From positions 1 through 64,000 of the forward strand of contig JADJLZ010000021.1 of the NCBI GenBank assembly GCA_016709875.1: 64,000 nt of DNA, given 5' to 3'. A model generated the notes under the pieces. It ran no database searches. It had not been told where the DNA came from and saw only the letters and a list, made by a program, of their open reading frames with translations. The DNA comes from Planctomycetota bacterium. GTDB taxonomy: Bacteria > Planctomycetota > UBA1135 > GCA-002686595. Positions 46,502 through 57,622 of the stretch are shown here, in pieces; the first letter of the stretch is position 1; the number at the start of each line of letters is the position of its first letter. The position numbers were made by a program, and so were the translations under genes.

Positions 46502-48294
46502 AAACCGCACTCGTCTGTCTGCTCGTCGCGCTCGGTGGATGCCGCTCCGCGCCGCGAGCGCAGCCGAGCGCGTCGGACAGCGCGACCGGCGTCGCCGACA
46601 CGGAGCTCGCGCAGTTGTGCCGCGACGCCTGGGAGAGCGAGCTGGAGTTCGCGCCGCGCATGGCGACCGAGCTCGGCGACGCGCGCGGCGACGCGCGGCT
46701 CGAGGACAACTCCCCTGCCGGCGACAAGGCGCGCGCCGCGGTTCGTTCGCGACTGCTCGAGCGCGCGCTCGGAGTGCCGCAGACGCGCCTTGCGAACGAG
46801 GACCGCATCACGCGCCGCCTGCTGATCGAGCGCTGGCGCGAGCAGCAGGACGAGTTCGCGCTCGACATCGACGTCGCCTCGTGGAACCTCGACGGTCGCG
46901 GCGGCCCGCAGAACGAGTTCTTGACGCTCGGCCCGGACCAGCCCGCGCGTAGCCCGGCGCAGCAGTCCGCGGCGCTCGAGCGCTGGCACGCGATGCCGCG
47001 CTACATCGACCAGTGCTGTACGAACCTGCGCCGCGGGCTCGCGCACGGCCGCGTCGCCTCCGCCAAGGCCGTCGCGGATACTCTCGCGCAACTCGAGACG
47101 CTGCTCGCGACACCGCCCGGACAGAGCCCGCTCGTCGCCGCCGCGAAGGACGACGCGCCCTTCCGCGCGCGGCTCGAGGCGCTCGTCGCGGGCGCGATCT
47201 ACCCCGCCTTTGCGCGCTACCGCGACTGCATCCGCGACGAGATCGCGCCGCGCGCGCGCGACGACCGGCACCCGGGTGTGTGCAACGTCGAAGGCGGTGC
47301 GGCCTACTACCGACTGTGCATCCTGCGCGAGACCTCCCTCGACCTCGCACCGAGCGAGATCCACGCCTACGGCATGGCCGAGGTCGCGCGCATCCGCGAG
47401 GAGATCGGCGAGCTCGGCCAGCGCCTGTACGGCACGCGCGCGCTGCCCGAGATCCGCGCGCGTCTCGAAGCCGACCCCGCGCAGCACTTCACCAGCGCAG
47501 AGGCGATCCTCGGGAAGGCGCGCGCCACGCTCGCGCGCGCAGTCGCTGCGCAGCCGCGCCTCTTCGGCCAGCAACCGCGCGCCGCCTGCGAGGTCTGGCC
47601 GATCCCCGAGCACGAGGCGCCCTTCTCGACACTCGCCTACTACCGGCCGGGCGCGCAGGACGGTTCGCGCGGCGGGCGCTACTACGTGAACACCTACGCG
47701 CCGAGCACACGCCTGGCTTTCGAGGCCGAGGCGCTGTGTTTCCACGAGTCCGTCCCCGGGCACCACCTGCAGATCACGCTGGCGCAGGAGAACCAGGCGC
47801 TGCCGCTCGTGCGACGCCAGTTCGCGCAGAACGCGTTCGTCGAGGGCTGGGCGCTCTATTGCGAGCGTCTCGCGGACGAGCAGCAGCTCTACAGCGGCGA
47901 GAGTGACCGCCTGGGCATGCTGAGCTACGACGCCTGGCGCGCGTCGCGCCTGGTCGTCGACACTGGGCTGCACGCCTTCGGCTGGTCGCGCGGGCAGGCG
48001 CTGCGCTTCCTCGAAGAGAACACGCTCCTGGCACCCAACAACGTCGAGAACGAGGTCGACCGCTACATCGCCTGGCCTGGCCAGGCGCTGGGCTACAAGC
48101 TCGGCCAACGTGAGATCCTGCGCCTGCGCGAGGAAGCGCGCGCGAAGCTCGGTCGACGCTTTCGCCTGGCCGACTTCCACGACCGGCTGCTCGAATCGGG
48201 CGGCGTCTCGCTGGCCGTGCTGGGCGAGCGCATCCGCGCCTGGATCGCCGTCGAACTCGCCAAGCCCGAGCCGCCCAGGACGGGCACGCAGTGA
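46498..48294 (+). CDS. DUF885-family lipoprotein (M3-like metallopeptidase fold)
   Basis: 598 residues. Signal KTALVCLLVALGGC gives a lipoprotein. The DUF885 signature is clear: CFHESVPGHHLQ (HExxxGHH, the metal site) and NAFVEGWALYCERLADE. The family is helical, related to M3/M32 peptidases, with predicted zinc peptidase activity that has not been broadly shown. The ATG overlaps the Nudix stop, and its TGA overlaps the next GTG (48291-48294). Confidence 0.88.
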   Translation: MKTALVCLLVALGGCRSAPRAQPSASDSATGVADTELAQLCRDAWESELEFAPRMATELGDARGDARLEDNSPAGDKARAAVRSRLLERALGVPQTRLANEDRITRRLLIERWREQQDEFALDIDVASWNLDGRGGPQNEFLTLGPDQPARSPAQQSAALERWHAMPRYIDQCCTNLRRGLAHGRVASAKAVADTLAQLETLLATPPGQSPLVAAAKDDAPFRARLEALVAGAIYPAFARYRDCIRDEIAPRARDDRHPGVCNVEGGAAYYRLCILRETSLDLAPSEIHAYGMAEVARIREEIGELGQRLYGTRALPEIRARLEADPAQHFTSAEAILGKARATLARAVAAQPRLFGQQPRAACEVWPIPEHEAPFSTLAYYRPGAQDGSRGGRYYVNTYAPSTRLAFEAEALCFHESVPGHHLQITLAQENQALPLVRRQFAQNAFVEGWALYCERLADEQQLYSGESDRLGMLSYDAWRASRLVVDTGLHAFGWSRGQALRFLEENTLLAPNNVENEVDRYIAWPGQALGYKLGQREILRLREEARAKLGRRFRLADFHDRLLESGGVSLAVLGERIRAWIAVELAKPEPPRTGTQ

Positions 48295-49217
48295 GCGTGC
48301 TCGCGCTGCTGCTCGCGCTCGCGCTGCAGGCGCCGCCAGCGGTCCCCGCGCGCGCGGGCACGCTCGTGCTCGCGGGCGAGAGCTTCGAGCTGGAGGCGCC
48401 GCTCGCGCGCGAGCTCGCCGGCAGCGCAGCGCACCTCGTGCTCGATCTCGACGGCGACGCTCCTGACCCGCTCGCGCGCTCGGACTCGAAGGGACTGCGG
48501 CCCGATCTCTCTGGCGACTGGGGCGCGAGCCGCGAGGCCGAGCTCCTGCCGCTCTTGGAGCAGAGCGGCGCGATCGTGCTCCAGGCGCGCACCTGGCTCT
48601 CCTGCTGGAAGCACCTGAAGCCCGAGCAGAAGGACTCGCGCCTCGAACAGGAGCTGCGCGCCGCCCTGCGCGCGGGGCGCACACTCGTCGCGACCGGCGC
48701 GGCGGCGTCCTACTGCGCCTCGTGGTCGCTCGTCTCGCGCGAGGAGATCCACCGCGCGCAGCGCAATCCGCGCAGCGAGGATCCCAACCTGGTCGTCACC
48801 GGCCTCGACTTCGCGCGCGGCTGGATGCTCGACACCAGCACGGAATCGGCCAGCGGCGCCGCGCGAGTGGTACGCGCCGCGCAGCACTTCGGGAGCAACC
48901 GCGCGCTCTTCCTCCAGGGTCCTGTGGCCTGGATCGTGCGCGAGGGAGCGCCACAGGCGCAGATCACGGGCAGCGGCTTCGCAGCCGTGTTCGACCTCAG
49001 CCATGCGCGCCGCTCGCGCGGTGAGCTTCGCGAGGGTCGCATGCTGCTCCTGCGCGAGGGCGACCAGCTGCGAATCGGGAAGCGCCTCGAGCTCCTCCCG
49101 GGCCAGGCGCCATCCGCGGCCGAGCCGGACTGGAAGCGCCTGGCATTGCCTTTCGAGCCCGTGCGCGCCGCGGGTTCGGGCCGCGAATACCGCTTCGACT
49201 GGCTCGCTCAGCGCTGA
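48291..49217 (+). CDS. Secreted protein of unknown function
   Basis: 308 residues from GTG 48291. N-terminal MSVLALLLALALQAPPAVPARA is a signal peptide. The core has a Rossmann-like pattern (LVLDLDGDAPDPLA, AIVLQARTW, LVATGAAASYCASWS), reminiscent of the class-I glutamine-amidotransferase/peptidase-S51 fold; the Cys in GAAASYCAS sits where a nucleophile might be, but this is weak. Operon partner of the DUF885 lipoprotein. Function open. Confidence 0.6.
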   Translation: MSVLALLLALALQAPPAVPARAGTLVLAGESFELEAPLARELAGSAAHLVLDLDGDAPDPLARSDSKGLRPDLSGDWGASREAELLPLLEQSGAIVLQARTWLSCWKHLKPEQKDSRLEQELRAALRAGRTLVATGAAASYCASWSLVSREEIHRAQRNPRSEDPNLVVTGLDFARGWMLDTSTESASGAARVVRAAQHFGSNRALFLQGPVAWIVREGAPQAQITGSGFAAVFDLSHARRSRGELREGRMLLLREGDQLRIGKRLELLPGQAPSAAEPDWKRLALPFEPVRAAGSGREYRFDWLAQR

Positions 49218-51369
49218 AGCGCGCGTGCGCGCGCCGCGCCCAGATCGAGCTTGCCGGTCGGCAGCCGCGGGAGCGCCGCGAGCTCCAGGAAATCCGCTGC
49301 GCGAGGACAAAAGAGCGGCGGCAGGTCCGTGGCCCCCAGTTCGAGAAGCCACTCGACCGGAGTCAGTTGCGCGTGCGCGTACAGCACGACCAGCCGTTCG
49401 CCCTTCTTCTCATCGGGGACGCCGACCACCGCGAGTTCGAGTTCGCTCGCACCTGCGCGCCGCTCGTGCGCCTCGCGCAGCGCATTTTCGACACGGCCGT
49501 GCGAGACCATCTCACCGCCGAGCTTGCTGAAGCGCGCAAGGCGGTCCGTGAGGAACAGGAAGCCGTCCTTGTCGACCCGGCCGATGTCGCCGGTCGCGTA
49601 CCAGCCACCCTGCAGGACCTCGGCGCTGCGCGCGGGGTCGCCGCGGTAGCCGGGCATCACGTTCGGTCCGCGCACGAGCAACAGCCCCTCTTCGCCGGGT
49701 GCCAGCAGCGCGCCACCCTGCGGATCGACGATGCGCAGCGCGACGCCCGGCAGCGCGCGGCCGACGCTGCCCTCGCGCTGGTTCTCCTGGCGCGCGCGGC
49801 GTTGTTCGAAGTCGGGCACGCTGACGGCGGCCGCCGGCGCGAGCTCGGTCGCGCCGTAGCCCTCGAAGAGCTGCGTGCCGAATTTCTCCTTCCACGCGCG
49901 CGCGAGTTCGGGAGGCAGCTTCTCCGAACCGCACACGCACAGGCGCAGCGAGACGAAGTCGCGCACCTGGATGCGCCGTTCGTAGGCGCGGAAGAAGGTC
50001 GGCGAACCGAGCAGGACACTCGCGCGCTCGCGTGCGCACAGCGCGCCGATGGTCTGCGCGTCGAGCGGGTTGGCGTGGTACACCACGCGCGCACCCGAGA
50101 GCAGCGGCAGCCAGATCGTCGCCGTGTAGCCCAGCGCGTGGAAGAAGGGCAGCACACCCAGCAGCGCGTCCTCCGGGCCGAGCGCGAAGATCTGCGCCAG
50201 ACTCTGCACGTTGGAGGCGATGTTCGCGTGCGTGAGCACGACCTCCTTGGGCGTGCCGCTCGATCCGCTGCTCTGCAGGACCACCGCCGGACGCGCGTCG
50301 GCGAGTTCCGGGTCGAAGGCCAGCGCCGCAGCGCGACTCGGCAGGCGCTCGAGGCGCCGCGCCTGCTCGAAATCGGCGGGCAACACGCGCGTGCGCAACT
50401 CCGCCAGGCGTGGCGCGTCGAGGTACCCGCCCGCTGCGCCGGGCAGCAGCGGATTGCGCGGCCGTGCGGTCTTTCCCGCGAGCACGAGCGCCACCAGCAG
50501 CCGCGCCGCGTCCGCGCCAGTCGGCAGATCGACCGCGACTTCGGCCTGGGGAAATTCGCGGCGCAGCACGCAGGCGAGTGCGAGTGCCTCGCGCAGCAGC
50601 TCGCCGTAGGTGCAGCTCGCGCCGCTCGAATCGGAGAGCGCGACGCGCTGCGCGTGCGCGCGCGCGCTGCGCACGAAACGGTAGGCGAGCGAGCGCGACT
50701 GCGCGGCGGCGCGCGTGCGCGCATCGGCGAGCTCCGCGGCGAGCGCATCGCGCACGCGCCAGGCCTCACTCGCGGCCGGCAGTGGCGGCGCCACGATCAC
50801 GTCGATCGGGTACGGCAGGCGCTGCGGCCGTTTCCAGAAGACGCGCCCGCGCGAGAAGCTGAAGATCGAGCCCCAGACGCGGTCGAGCACGACGGGCACG
50901 ATCGGCACGCCGGCGTCCCGTGCGATCGTCTCGAGGCCGCGCCTGAAGCCCAGCAGGTGTCCGGTGCGAGAGATCGCACCCTCGGGGAAGATGCACACGA
51001 GCTCGCCCGTGCGCGCCAGCTCGGCTGCGCGCCGCAGCGACTCCTGCTTCTCTGCCGCGGAGTCCTCGGAGGCGACCGGTATCGTGTCGAAGAGCTTGGC
51101 CACCCAGCCCACCACCGGCGCGCGGAAGAAAGAACGGTGCATCAAGAAATAGACGCGCCGCGGGATGGCCGCGCCGACGAAGAGCGCGTCGCCGTGCGAG
51201 AGGTGGTTGACGCACAGGAGCGCGCCGCCCGCGGGCAGGTTCTCGAGGCCGCGCACGCGGATGCGGTAGACCGTGTGCAGCAGCGCGAGCAGTACGACGC
51301 GCGCGAGCAGCAGGCGCCAACGCCAGCAGGCCGCGAGCAGCACCGCCGCGAGCGCGAGCTTCCAGGCCA

Positions 51370-51370
<1 letters not shown>
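49208..51370 (-). CDS. Bifunctional acyltransferase/acyl-CoA (acyl-ACP) synthetase, Aas-like
   Basis: 720 residues. N-terminal PlsC domain with membrane segment (LALAAVLLAACWRW), NHLSHGDALF (HX4D), and FPEGAISRTG (EGxxR/S); C-terminal AMP-binding domain with QSSGSSGTPKEVVLTHAN, FEGYGATELAP and YATGDIGRVDKDGF. Architecture equals E. coli Aas without the MFS transporter: it re-acylates lysophospholipids using a fatty acid and ATP. Its ATG (51370) overlaps the thiC stop (TGATG), so it is translated from the thiC message and probably also falls under the TPP riboswitch. The tail-to-tail neighbour overlaps by 10 bp. Confidence 0.88.
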
Positions 51371-53022
<1,652 letters not shown>

Positions 53023-53026
53023 GAGC

Positions 53027-53105
53027 TTTCCTACGCCGGCACGACCCGGATCAGGTTCGAGGGGTGCTTCTCAGGCGCGCAGGCGCCGCCCCCAGCTGGA
53101 ATGTG
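53027..53105 (-). promoter_or_regulatory. TPP riboswitch (THI element)
   Basis: Minus-strand leader of thiC holds the conserved TPP aptamer elements: CTGAGA, ACCCCTCGAACCTGATCCGG, and GCCGGCGTAGGAAAG next to the start. The 3' edge overlaps the ribosome site AGGAAA, four bases from ATG. A TTCC at the 5' end can pair with GGAA at the 3' end (P1), so TPP binding would hide the ribosome site; translational control of thiC and the coupled Aas-like gene is inferred. Confidence 0.93.
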
Positions 53106-53113
53106 AGTCGGCG

Positions 53114-53142
53114 AGTCTAGCGCGCTGCGCGCTGCTCGTCGA
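53114..53142 (-). promoter_or_regulatory. Candidate promoter of the thiC riboswitch leader
   Basis: On the minus strand TCGACG (53137-53142) and TAGACT (53114-53119) are separated by 17 bp; transcription would start just before the aptamer at about 53107. The -10 box overlaps the stop codon of the upstream AlkA-like gene. Confidence 0.45.
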
Positions 53143-53755
53143 CGAGGCGCCACATCGCCCAGCAACCGACGCTCGCGAGCGGGCTCCACACGCGCGCGCG
53201 CTCGGCGACCTGCGCGGCACTCGGACGCCCGGACAGGCCGTCGAGCAGGCGCAGGCCCTCCTGCACGCCGAGATCGCCATCGGCGAGCACATCGAGACGT
53301 CCGAGGCGGAACATCAGGAACATCTGCGCGCTCCAGCGGCCGATGCCGCGTACCTCGACGAGTTCCTCGACCACGCGCTCGTCGGAGAGGCGCGAGAGGC
53401 GTGCGAGGACCAGCCGGCCCTCCTCGATGCGCGTGCACAGGTCGCGCAGCGCCGCGATCTTGCCGCGTGAGAGGCCCGCCGCGCGCAGGTGCTCGTCGGG
53501 ATGCGCGAGGAACAGCGCCGGCTCGGGAAAGGCGCGCCCGCCGTCGAGTGCACACACGCGCTTCCAGATCGTCTCGGCCGCCTTGGTCGCGAGCTGCTGG
53601 TAGACGATCGCGCTCGAGAGCGAGGCGAAATGCGAGCGCTGGCGCGGGTGTCCGCGTTCGGGAAAACCGGGAAAGGGCGGCAGGCGCTTCAGCGCACGAC
53701 CGAGCTGCGGATCGCGGCGCGCGAGCGCGCGCAGTTCGGCGGGCGTGGGCTTCAT
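53117..53755 (-). CDS. DNA-3-methyladenine glycosylase, AlkA/HhH-GPD family
   Basis: 212 residues. Helix-hairpin-helix VEVRGIGRWSAQMFLMF, followed by LADGDLGVQ with the catalytic Asp. Upstream ASLSSAIVYQQLATKAAETIWKR is the substrate-pocket helix of AlkA. Removes alkylated purines from DNA in base-excision repair. It lacks the N-terminal AlkA domain, so it is the short form. Divergent from the papain-like gene with 42 bp between starts; TAGACT (53770-53775, reverse) is a possible -10. Confidence 0.9.
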   Translation of the reverse strand: MKPTPAELRALARRDPQLGRALKRLPPFPGFPERGHPRQRSHFASLSSAIVYQQLATKAAETIWKRVCALDGGRAFPEPALFLAHPDEHLRAAGLSRGKIAALRDLCTRIEEGRLVLARLSRLSDERVVEELVEVRGIGRWSAQMFLMFRLGRLDVLADGDLGVQEGLRLLDGLSGRPSAAQVAERARVWSPLASVGCWAMWRLVDEQRAAR

Positions 53756-53797
53756 GGCGCAGGGTGCGCAGTCTACGCGAGCGCTAGAATCGCCGCG

Positions 53798-54502
53798 ATG
53801 CGACTCCTCGTACTCCTCCTCCTCGCCGGCTGCGCCGGCCCCACGCGACCGACGCCCCCTCCCACGCAGGTCGATCTGCGGCCCGCGCTCGAACGCCTCG
53901 GCCTGCCGCCGCGCGCGCAGGGGCCGCGCCCCACGTGCTCGATCTTCACGACGTGCTCCGCGATCGAGTTCGCGCTCGCGCACTGCGAGCCGCGGCCTGT
54001 GCGCATGAGCCCGGAGTTCCTCAACTGGGCCGCGAACCAGTGCAGCCACGACAACCAGGACGGCGACTTCTTCCACCAGGCGCTGGCCGGCTTCGAGCGC
54101 GAGGGCTTGTGCAGCGAGGCGCGCGAGCCCTACGCCGTGGCCTGGGATCCCGCTGGAGAGCCCCCGCCCGCAGCACTCGAGGAGGCGCACGCGCTGCGCG
54201 AACGCGCGCGTTCCAGGATCGCCGTGCACTGGATCGTGCCCTGGGTGCCCAACCGTTTCGGCCTCAGCGCGGAGCAGTTCGCGCAGGTGAAGCGCGTGCT
54301 CGCCTCCGGCTGGCCGGTCGCGGCGGGCGCGGGACACAGCCGTCTGCTCGTCGGCTACCGCGACGACCCCGCCGCGGAGGGCGGCGGCGTGTTCACGACC
54401 TGCGACTCCGCGCTCGCCGCTTGGAGCGAGGTCTCCTACCGCTTCGTGCGCGAGGACGTCGCGGACGTGTTCTGGGTGGAAGGTCGTCCGGCCGCGCGCT
54501 GA
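53798..54502 (+). CDS. Papain-fold-like lipoprotein
   Basis: 234 residues. MRLLVLLLLAGC is a lipoprotein signal. The mature part has RAQGPRPTCSIFTTCSAIEF, a Q-x5-C pattern like the papain oxyanion Gln and nucleophile Cys, and AGAGHSRLLVGY with a possible catalytic His; an Asn is not obvious (TCDSA). C1-like peptidase is plausible but uncertain. TAGAAT (53785-53790) lies 7 bp before the ATG, so a leaderless or near-leaderless mRNA is possible. Confidence 0.7.
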   Translation: MRLLVLLLLAGCAGPTRPTPPPTQVDLRPALERLGLPPRAQGPRPTCSIFTTCSAIEFALAHCEPRPVRMSPEFLNWAANQCSHDNQDGDFFHQALAGFEREGLCSEAREPYAVAWDPAGEPPPAALEEAHALRERARSRIAVHWIVPWVPNRFGLSAEQFAQVKRVLASGWPVAAGAGHSRLLVGYRDDPAAEGGGVFTTCDSALAAWSEVSYRFVREDVADVFWVEGRPAAR

Positions 54503-54505
54503 GAA

Positions 54506-56596
54506 CTACTCGACCACGCCCAGCGCGCGCTGCAGCGCCAGGCGCACGCGCGGCGAACGCTCGCTCGCGAGCTGCGGACGCAGCGCGTCCTGCTCCGAGG
54601 GCGAGAGCGTCCCGCCGGCGAGCTGCGCCACGGCCATTTCGCGCACGCAAGCGGAGGGATCGCTGCGCGCGAGCTCGAGCATGCGCGGGCGCAGCTGCGG
54701 CACCTCGACCGCGGCGCTCGCCGCGCGTGCGCGCAGCAGGAACTCCGGATCGCGCAGCGCCTCGCCGAGGGCCTCGGGGGCCTTTTGTGCGAGTGGTCCG
54801 AGCGCACGCCAGCGCGCGGCGGGCAGGTCGACGAGCGCGGCCTGGTGCGCCCACATCGCGGCGGGCTTCTCGAGTTCGAGCTCGCACAGCAGAACGCCCT
54901 CGGGGTCGGCGACCAGATCCGCGAGCGGCGCCGGGCCGGCGGCGAGCTCGAATTCCTCGCTCATGGCGTGCACGCGCAGCTTCTCGCGCCGACGACTGCC
55001 GTCGGCGAAGTCCAGTTCGAGCTCGAGCGGCACGTCGAAGAGCGGCACGAGCAGGTCGGGCTCCTGGCGCTGTTCGACCACGACCACGATGCGCTGCGCC
55101 TGCTCGCGAAAGTGGATGCCGAGCAGCGGGTGGCCGCCGCCCTCGACCCACTGTTGCAGGAAGGGGAACACGTTGCGCCCGGTGGCCTCCAGGAACGCGC
55201 GACCGAAGTCCTCGGTGGTCGCAAACCCGTCGCGCTGCGCGTCGAGGTAGTGCCGCACGCCGCGCCAGAAGTCGCCGCTGCCGAGCTCGTGTTCGAGCAT
55301 GCGCAGCACCCACGGACCCTTGTCGTACTCGTGGTTGCACAGGCGCTCGCCGCCGTGCGCGCGCCAGCCCTCGGAGAGCGGCAGGCGCGTCTGCGCGCCG
55401 CGGCGCAGGTAGATCTCGCGGTAGCGCTCGTAGAACAGCGCTGCGCGCGTGCGGCCCTGCGCGTGCTCGAGGTAGCCGAGTTCGACGAAAGAGGCCCAAG
55501 CCTCGTTGAGCCACAAGTTCTTCCAGCCCAGGCAGGTGACGAGGTCGCCGAACCACTGGTGCGCGGCCTCGTGCGCGAGCAGCAGGCTGCGCTCGCCGAT
55601 CTCGTCCTGCTCCTCGTCCTCGTCGTGCAGGATGTCGCTCGTGAGCAGCGTCATGCCCGCGTTCTCCATGCCGGCCATCACGAAGTCGGTCACGCAGACC
55701 TGGTCGTAGCGCGGCCAGGGAAAGGGCTCGCCGAAGCGCTGCGTCTCGAACTCGAGGATGTCCTGTGTCTGGGCGAAGGCGCGCGCGAGCACGTCGGGCG
55801 GCGTCCCCGCGGGCGCGTACATCCCCAGCGGCAACGTCCCCCACTGCGCGCTCTGGTGCTCGAAGCGGCCGGCCGCGATCGCGAACAGGTAGGCGGGGAT
55901 CGGACGCTCCTGGAGCCAGTGAAAGCTGCGCGTCCCGTCGGGGTTCTCGCGCACCTGCGTGCGCACGCCGTTCGAGAGCACCTCGAGGCCGCCGACGACC
56001 GTGATGGTCGCGTCGAAGCTGGCGCGGTCGTCAGGTTCGTCCCAGGTCGGGATCCACGAGCGCGCGTCGCTGGGCTCGTTCTGCGACCAGACCTGCGGCG
56101 AGCCGTCGGGTGCGTCGACGAAGTGCAGGCCGGTGTCGGGGTGCGCGGAGTACTCCACGAGCACCGAGAGCTCGCTGCCGTGCGGCAGCGCTTCGGGGAG
56201 CTCGACGCGCAGCTCCTCTCCGCGCAGGTGCCAGTCGAGGTCGCGGCCGGATCCATCGCGCACCGAACGCAACTCCAGGCCGCGCGCGTGCAGCACGATC
56301 GTTCGCGTCGCTTCGCGCAGCGTGCGGAAGCGGTTCTCGACCACGCCCTCGAGCGCCATGTGCGCGGGATCGAGCACGAGGTCCAGGCGCACACGCTCGA
56401 GGTCGGCGCTCGGTTCGCCGCCCGCCTCCTCGAGTGACTCGGGGGCCAGCGGACGTCGCGGCAGTGGACGCTCGTCCGTGCGCGCTTGCGGCCGGGCGTG
56501 GAGAGGGCGCGCGCGCGGCGCGCCACAGGCGCACAGGCACAGCGCCAGGAAGCACGACACGCGCCCCCAGCGCGAAGCCGGGGACGCGTATCGCAT
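54506..56596 (-). CDS. M1-family aminopeptidase lipoprotein with HEAT-like C-terminus
   Basis: 696 residues from ATG 56596. Lipoprotein signal (VSCFLALCLCACGAP). M1 catalytic set: substrate motif GMENAG, zinc HEAAHQWFGD about residues 337-346 and the third ligand in LNEAWASF. The C-terminal ~150 residues look like HEAT repeats (LLRARAASAAVEVPQLRPRM). Cleaves N-terminal residues from peptides outside the cytoplasm. The acidic small protein gene is 28 bp upstream on the same strand. Confidence 0.92.
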   Translation of the reverse strand: MRYASPASRWGRVSCFLALCLCACGAPRARPLHARPQARTDERPLPRRPLAPESLEEAGGEPSADLERVRLDLVLDPAHMALEGVVENRFRTLREATRTIVLHARGLELRSVRDGSGRDLDWHLRGEELRVELPEALPHGSELSVLVEYSAHPDTGLHFVDAPDGSPQVWSQNEPSDARSWIPTWDEPDDRASFDATITVVGGLEVLSNGVRTQVRENPDGTRSFHWLQERPIPAYLFAIAAGRFEHQSAQWGTLPLGMYAPAGTPPDVLARAFAQTQDILEFETQRFGEPFPWPRYDQVCVTDFVMAGMENAGMTLLTSDILHDEDEEQDEIGERSLLLAHEAAHQWFGDLVTCLGWKNLWLNEAWASFVELGYLEHAQGRTRAALFYERYREIYLRRGAQTRLPLSEGWRAHGGERLCNHEYDKGPWVLRMLEHELGSGDFWRGVRHYLDAQRDGFATTEDFGRAFLEATGRNVFPFLQQWVEGGGHPLLGIHFREQAQRIVVVVEQRQEPDLLVPLFDVPLELELDFADGSRRREKLRVHAMSEEFELAAGPAPLADLVADPEGVLLCELELEKPAAMWAHQAALVDLPAARWRALGPLAQKAPEALGEALRDPEFLLRARAASAAVEVPQLRPRMLELARSDPSACVREMAVAQLAGGTLSPSEQDALRPQLASERSPRVRLALQRALGVVE

Positions 56597-56624
56597 GCGC
56601 CACGGGGTGGGGTCCAGCCTTGGC

Positions 56625-56888
56625 CTACTCTTCGTCGTCTTCGTCCCCGTAGAAGTACTCGTCGTCCTTGTCGTCCTTCTCCTTCTCGTCGTCTTCTTCT
56701 TCTTCGTCGTCGTCCTCGTCCTCGTCGTCTTCGTCCTCGTCGTCGTCCGAATCGCCGATGTCGAAGTCGAGGTCGAAGTCGCCGTCGTAGTCGTCAGAGG
56801 CCTGGACGGCCAAGCCGCCCGGGCCGCCTTCCGGGGCGAGGAGCGTGTCGAGGTCCTGGCCGGCGTCTCTGGGGTTGCGCAACTGCAT
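56625..56888 (-). CDS. Very acidic small protein, unknown
   Basis: 87 residues from ATG 56888. The N-terminal 40 residues are ordinary (NPRDAGQDLDTLLAPEGG); the C-terminal half is almost entirely Asp/Glu with runs such as DSDDDEDEDDEDEDDDEEEE. Predicted intrinsically disordered, strongly negative; a calcium-binding, chaperone-like or DNA-mimic role could be imagined but has no support. Ribosome site is weak. It may be in an operon with the M1 peptidase. Confidence 0.6.
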   Translation of the reverse strand: MQLRNPRDAGQDLDTLLAPEGGPGGLAVQASDDYDGDFDLDFDIGDSDDDEDEDDEDEDDDEEEEDDEKEKDDKDDEYFYGDEDDEE

Positions 56889-57142
56889 GGAAGTTCTCGG
56901 GGGGTGCGTGCGGCGCGTCGTGTCGCGCTCGATGCTCTCGTGGTACGGACCGCGCTCGTCGTGCGATCGCGCGGGGGAGGTTCTTTTCCAAGGCACGGGC
57001 CTGTTTCGCAAGAAAAAAAAGGCCACGGCCCGAGCGGAGGGGACCGCGCGCGCCGCAAGCGTGCTCCCGGGCCGCCTTGTCACGCCGCCGTGGCCCGGCT
57101 ACCTTCCCCTCGCCTGCACTCCGGCGCCACGTGCCGCACTCC

Positions 57143-57622
57143 ATGACCGACCGCCGCCGAAAGCCACTCTCAGGATTCTCGGCCGGGTCGGCTCTGCTCT
57201 TGTGCGCACTCGCGTGCTCGTGCACCAAGCGCGTGCAGGGCCGCTGGGGCGACGGGGAGCTGCGCTTCGAGGGCCGTGTCTCGCGCCTGGACGGCGAGCG
57301 CGAAGACCTCTGGACCTGGTGGTTTCCCAACGGCGAGCGCCGCGAGCAGGGACGCCTCGAGCACGGCCAGCGCGCCGGGAAATGGCGGCAGTGGTACGCG
57401 AACGGCCAGCGACGCTCCGAGGGCGAGCGCGAACCCAGCGCGGACGGCCGCGCCAGCCCGCGCGAGGGCTTTTGGCAATTCTGGTTCGAGAACGGCGAGC
57501 AGAGCGCGAAAGGCGTGTTCATACACGGCCTGCGCGAGGGCCACTGGGACTTCTACCTCACGAGCGGGAAGCTCGACGGCGAGCACAGTGGCGAGTACCA
57601 CCTCGATCAACGCATCCACTGA
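57143..57622 (+). CDS. MORN-repeat lipoprotein (YwqK-like)
   Basis: 159 residues. Signal with SAGSALLLCALACSC makes it a lipoprotein. The mature part contains MORN_2-type repeats (WWFPNGERREQGRLEHGQRAGKWRQWY, WFENGEQSAKGVF, HGLREGHWDFYLTSGK). The 254 bp upstream (56889-57142) contain an A8 tract at 57010-57017 but no other recognised feature. Its 3' end overlaps the ferrochelatase start. Confidence 0.78.
   Translation: MTDRRRKPLSGFSAGSALLLCALACSCTKRVQGRWGDGELRFEGRVSRLDGEREDLWTWWFPNGERREQGRLEHGQRAGKWRQWYANGQRRSEGEREPSADGRASPREGFWQFWFENGEQSAKGVFIHGLREGHWDFYLTSGKLDGEHSGEYHLDQRIH

Noticed and set aside
46273..48684. 803-residue minus-strand frame
   Set aside because: Opposite strand of Nudix and DUF885 genes, no recognisable domain.
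57008..57025. A8/T8 tract as a terminator
   Set aside because: Only a very small GGCC-GT-GGCC stem precedes it on the minus strand; not enough for a confident terminator.
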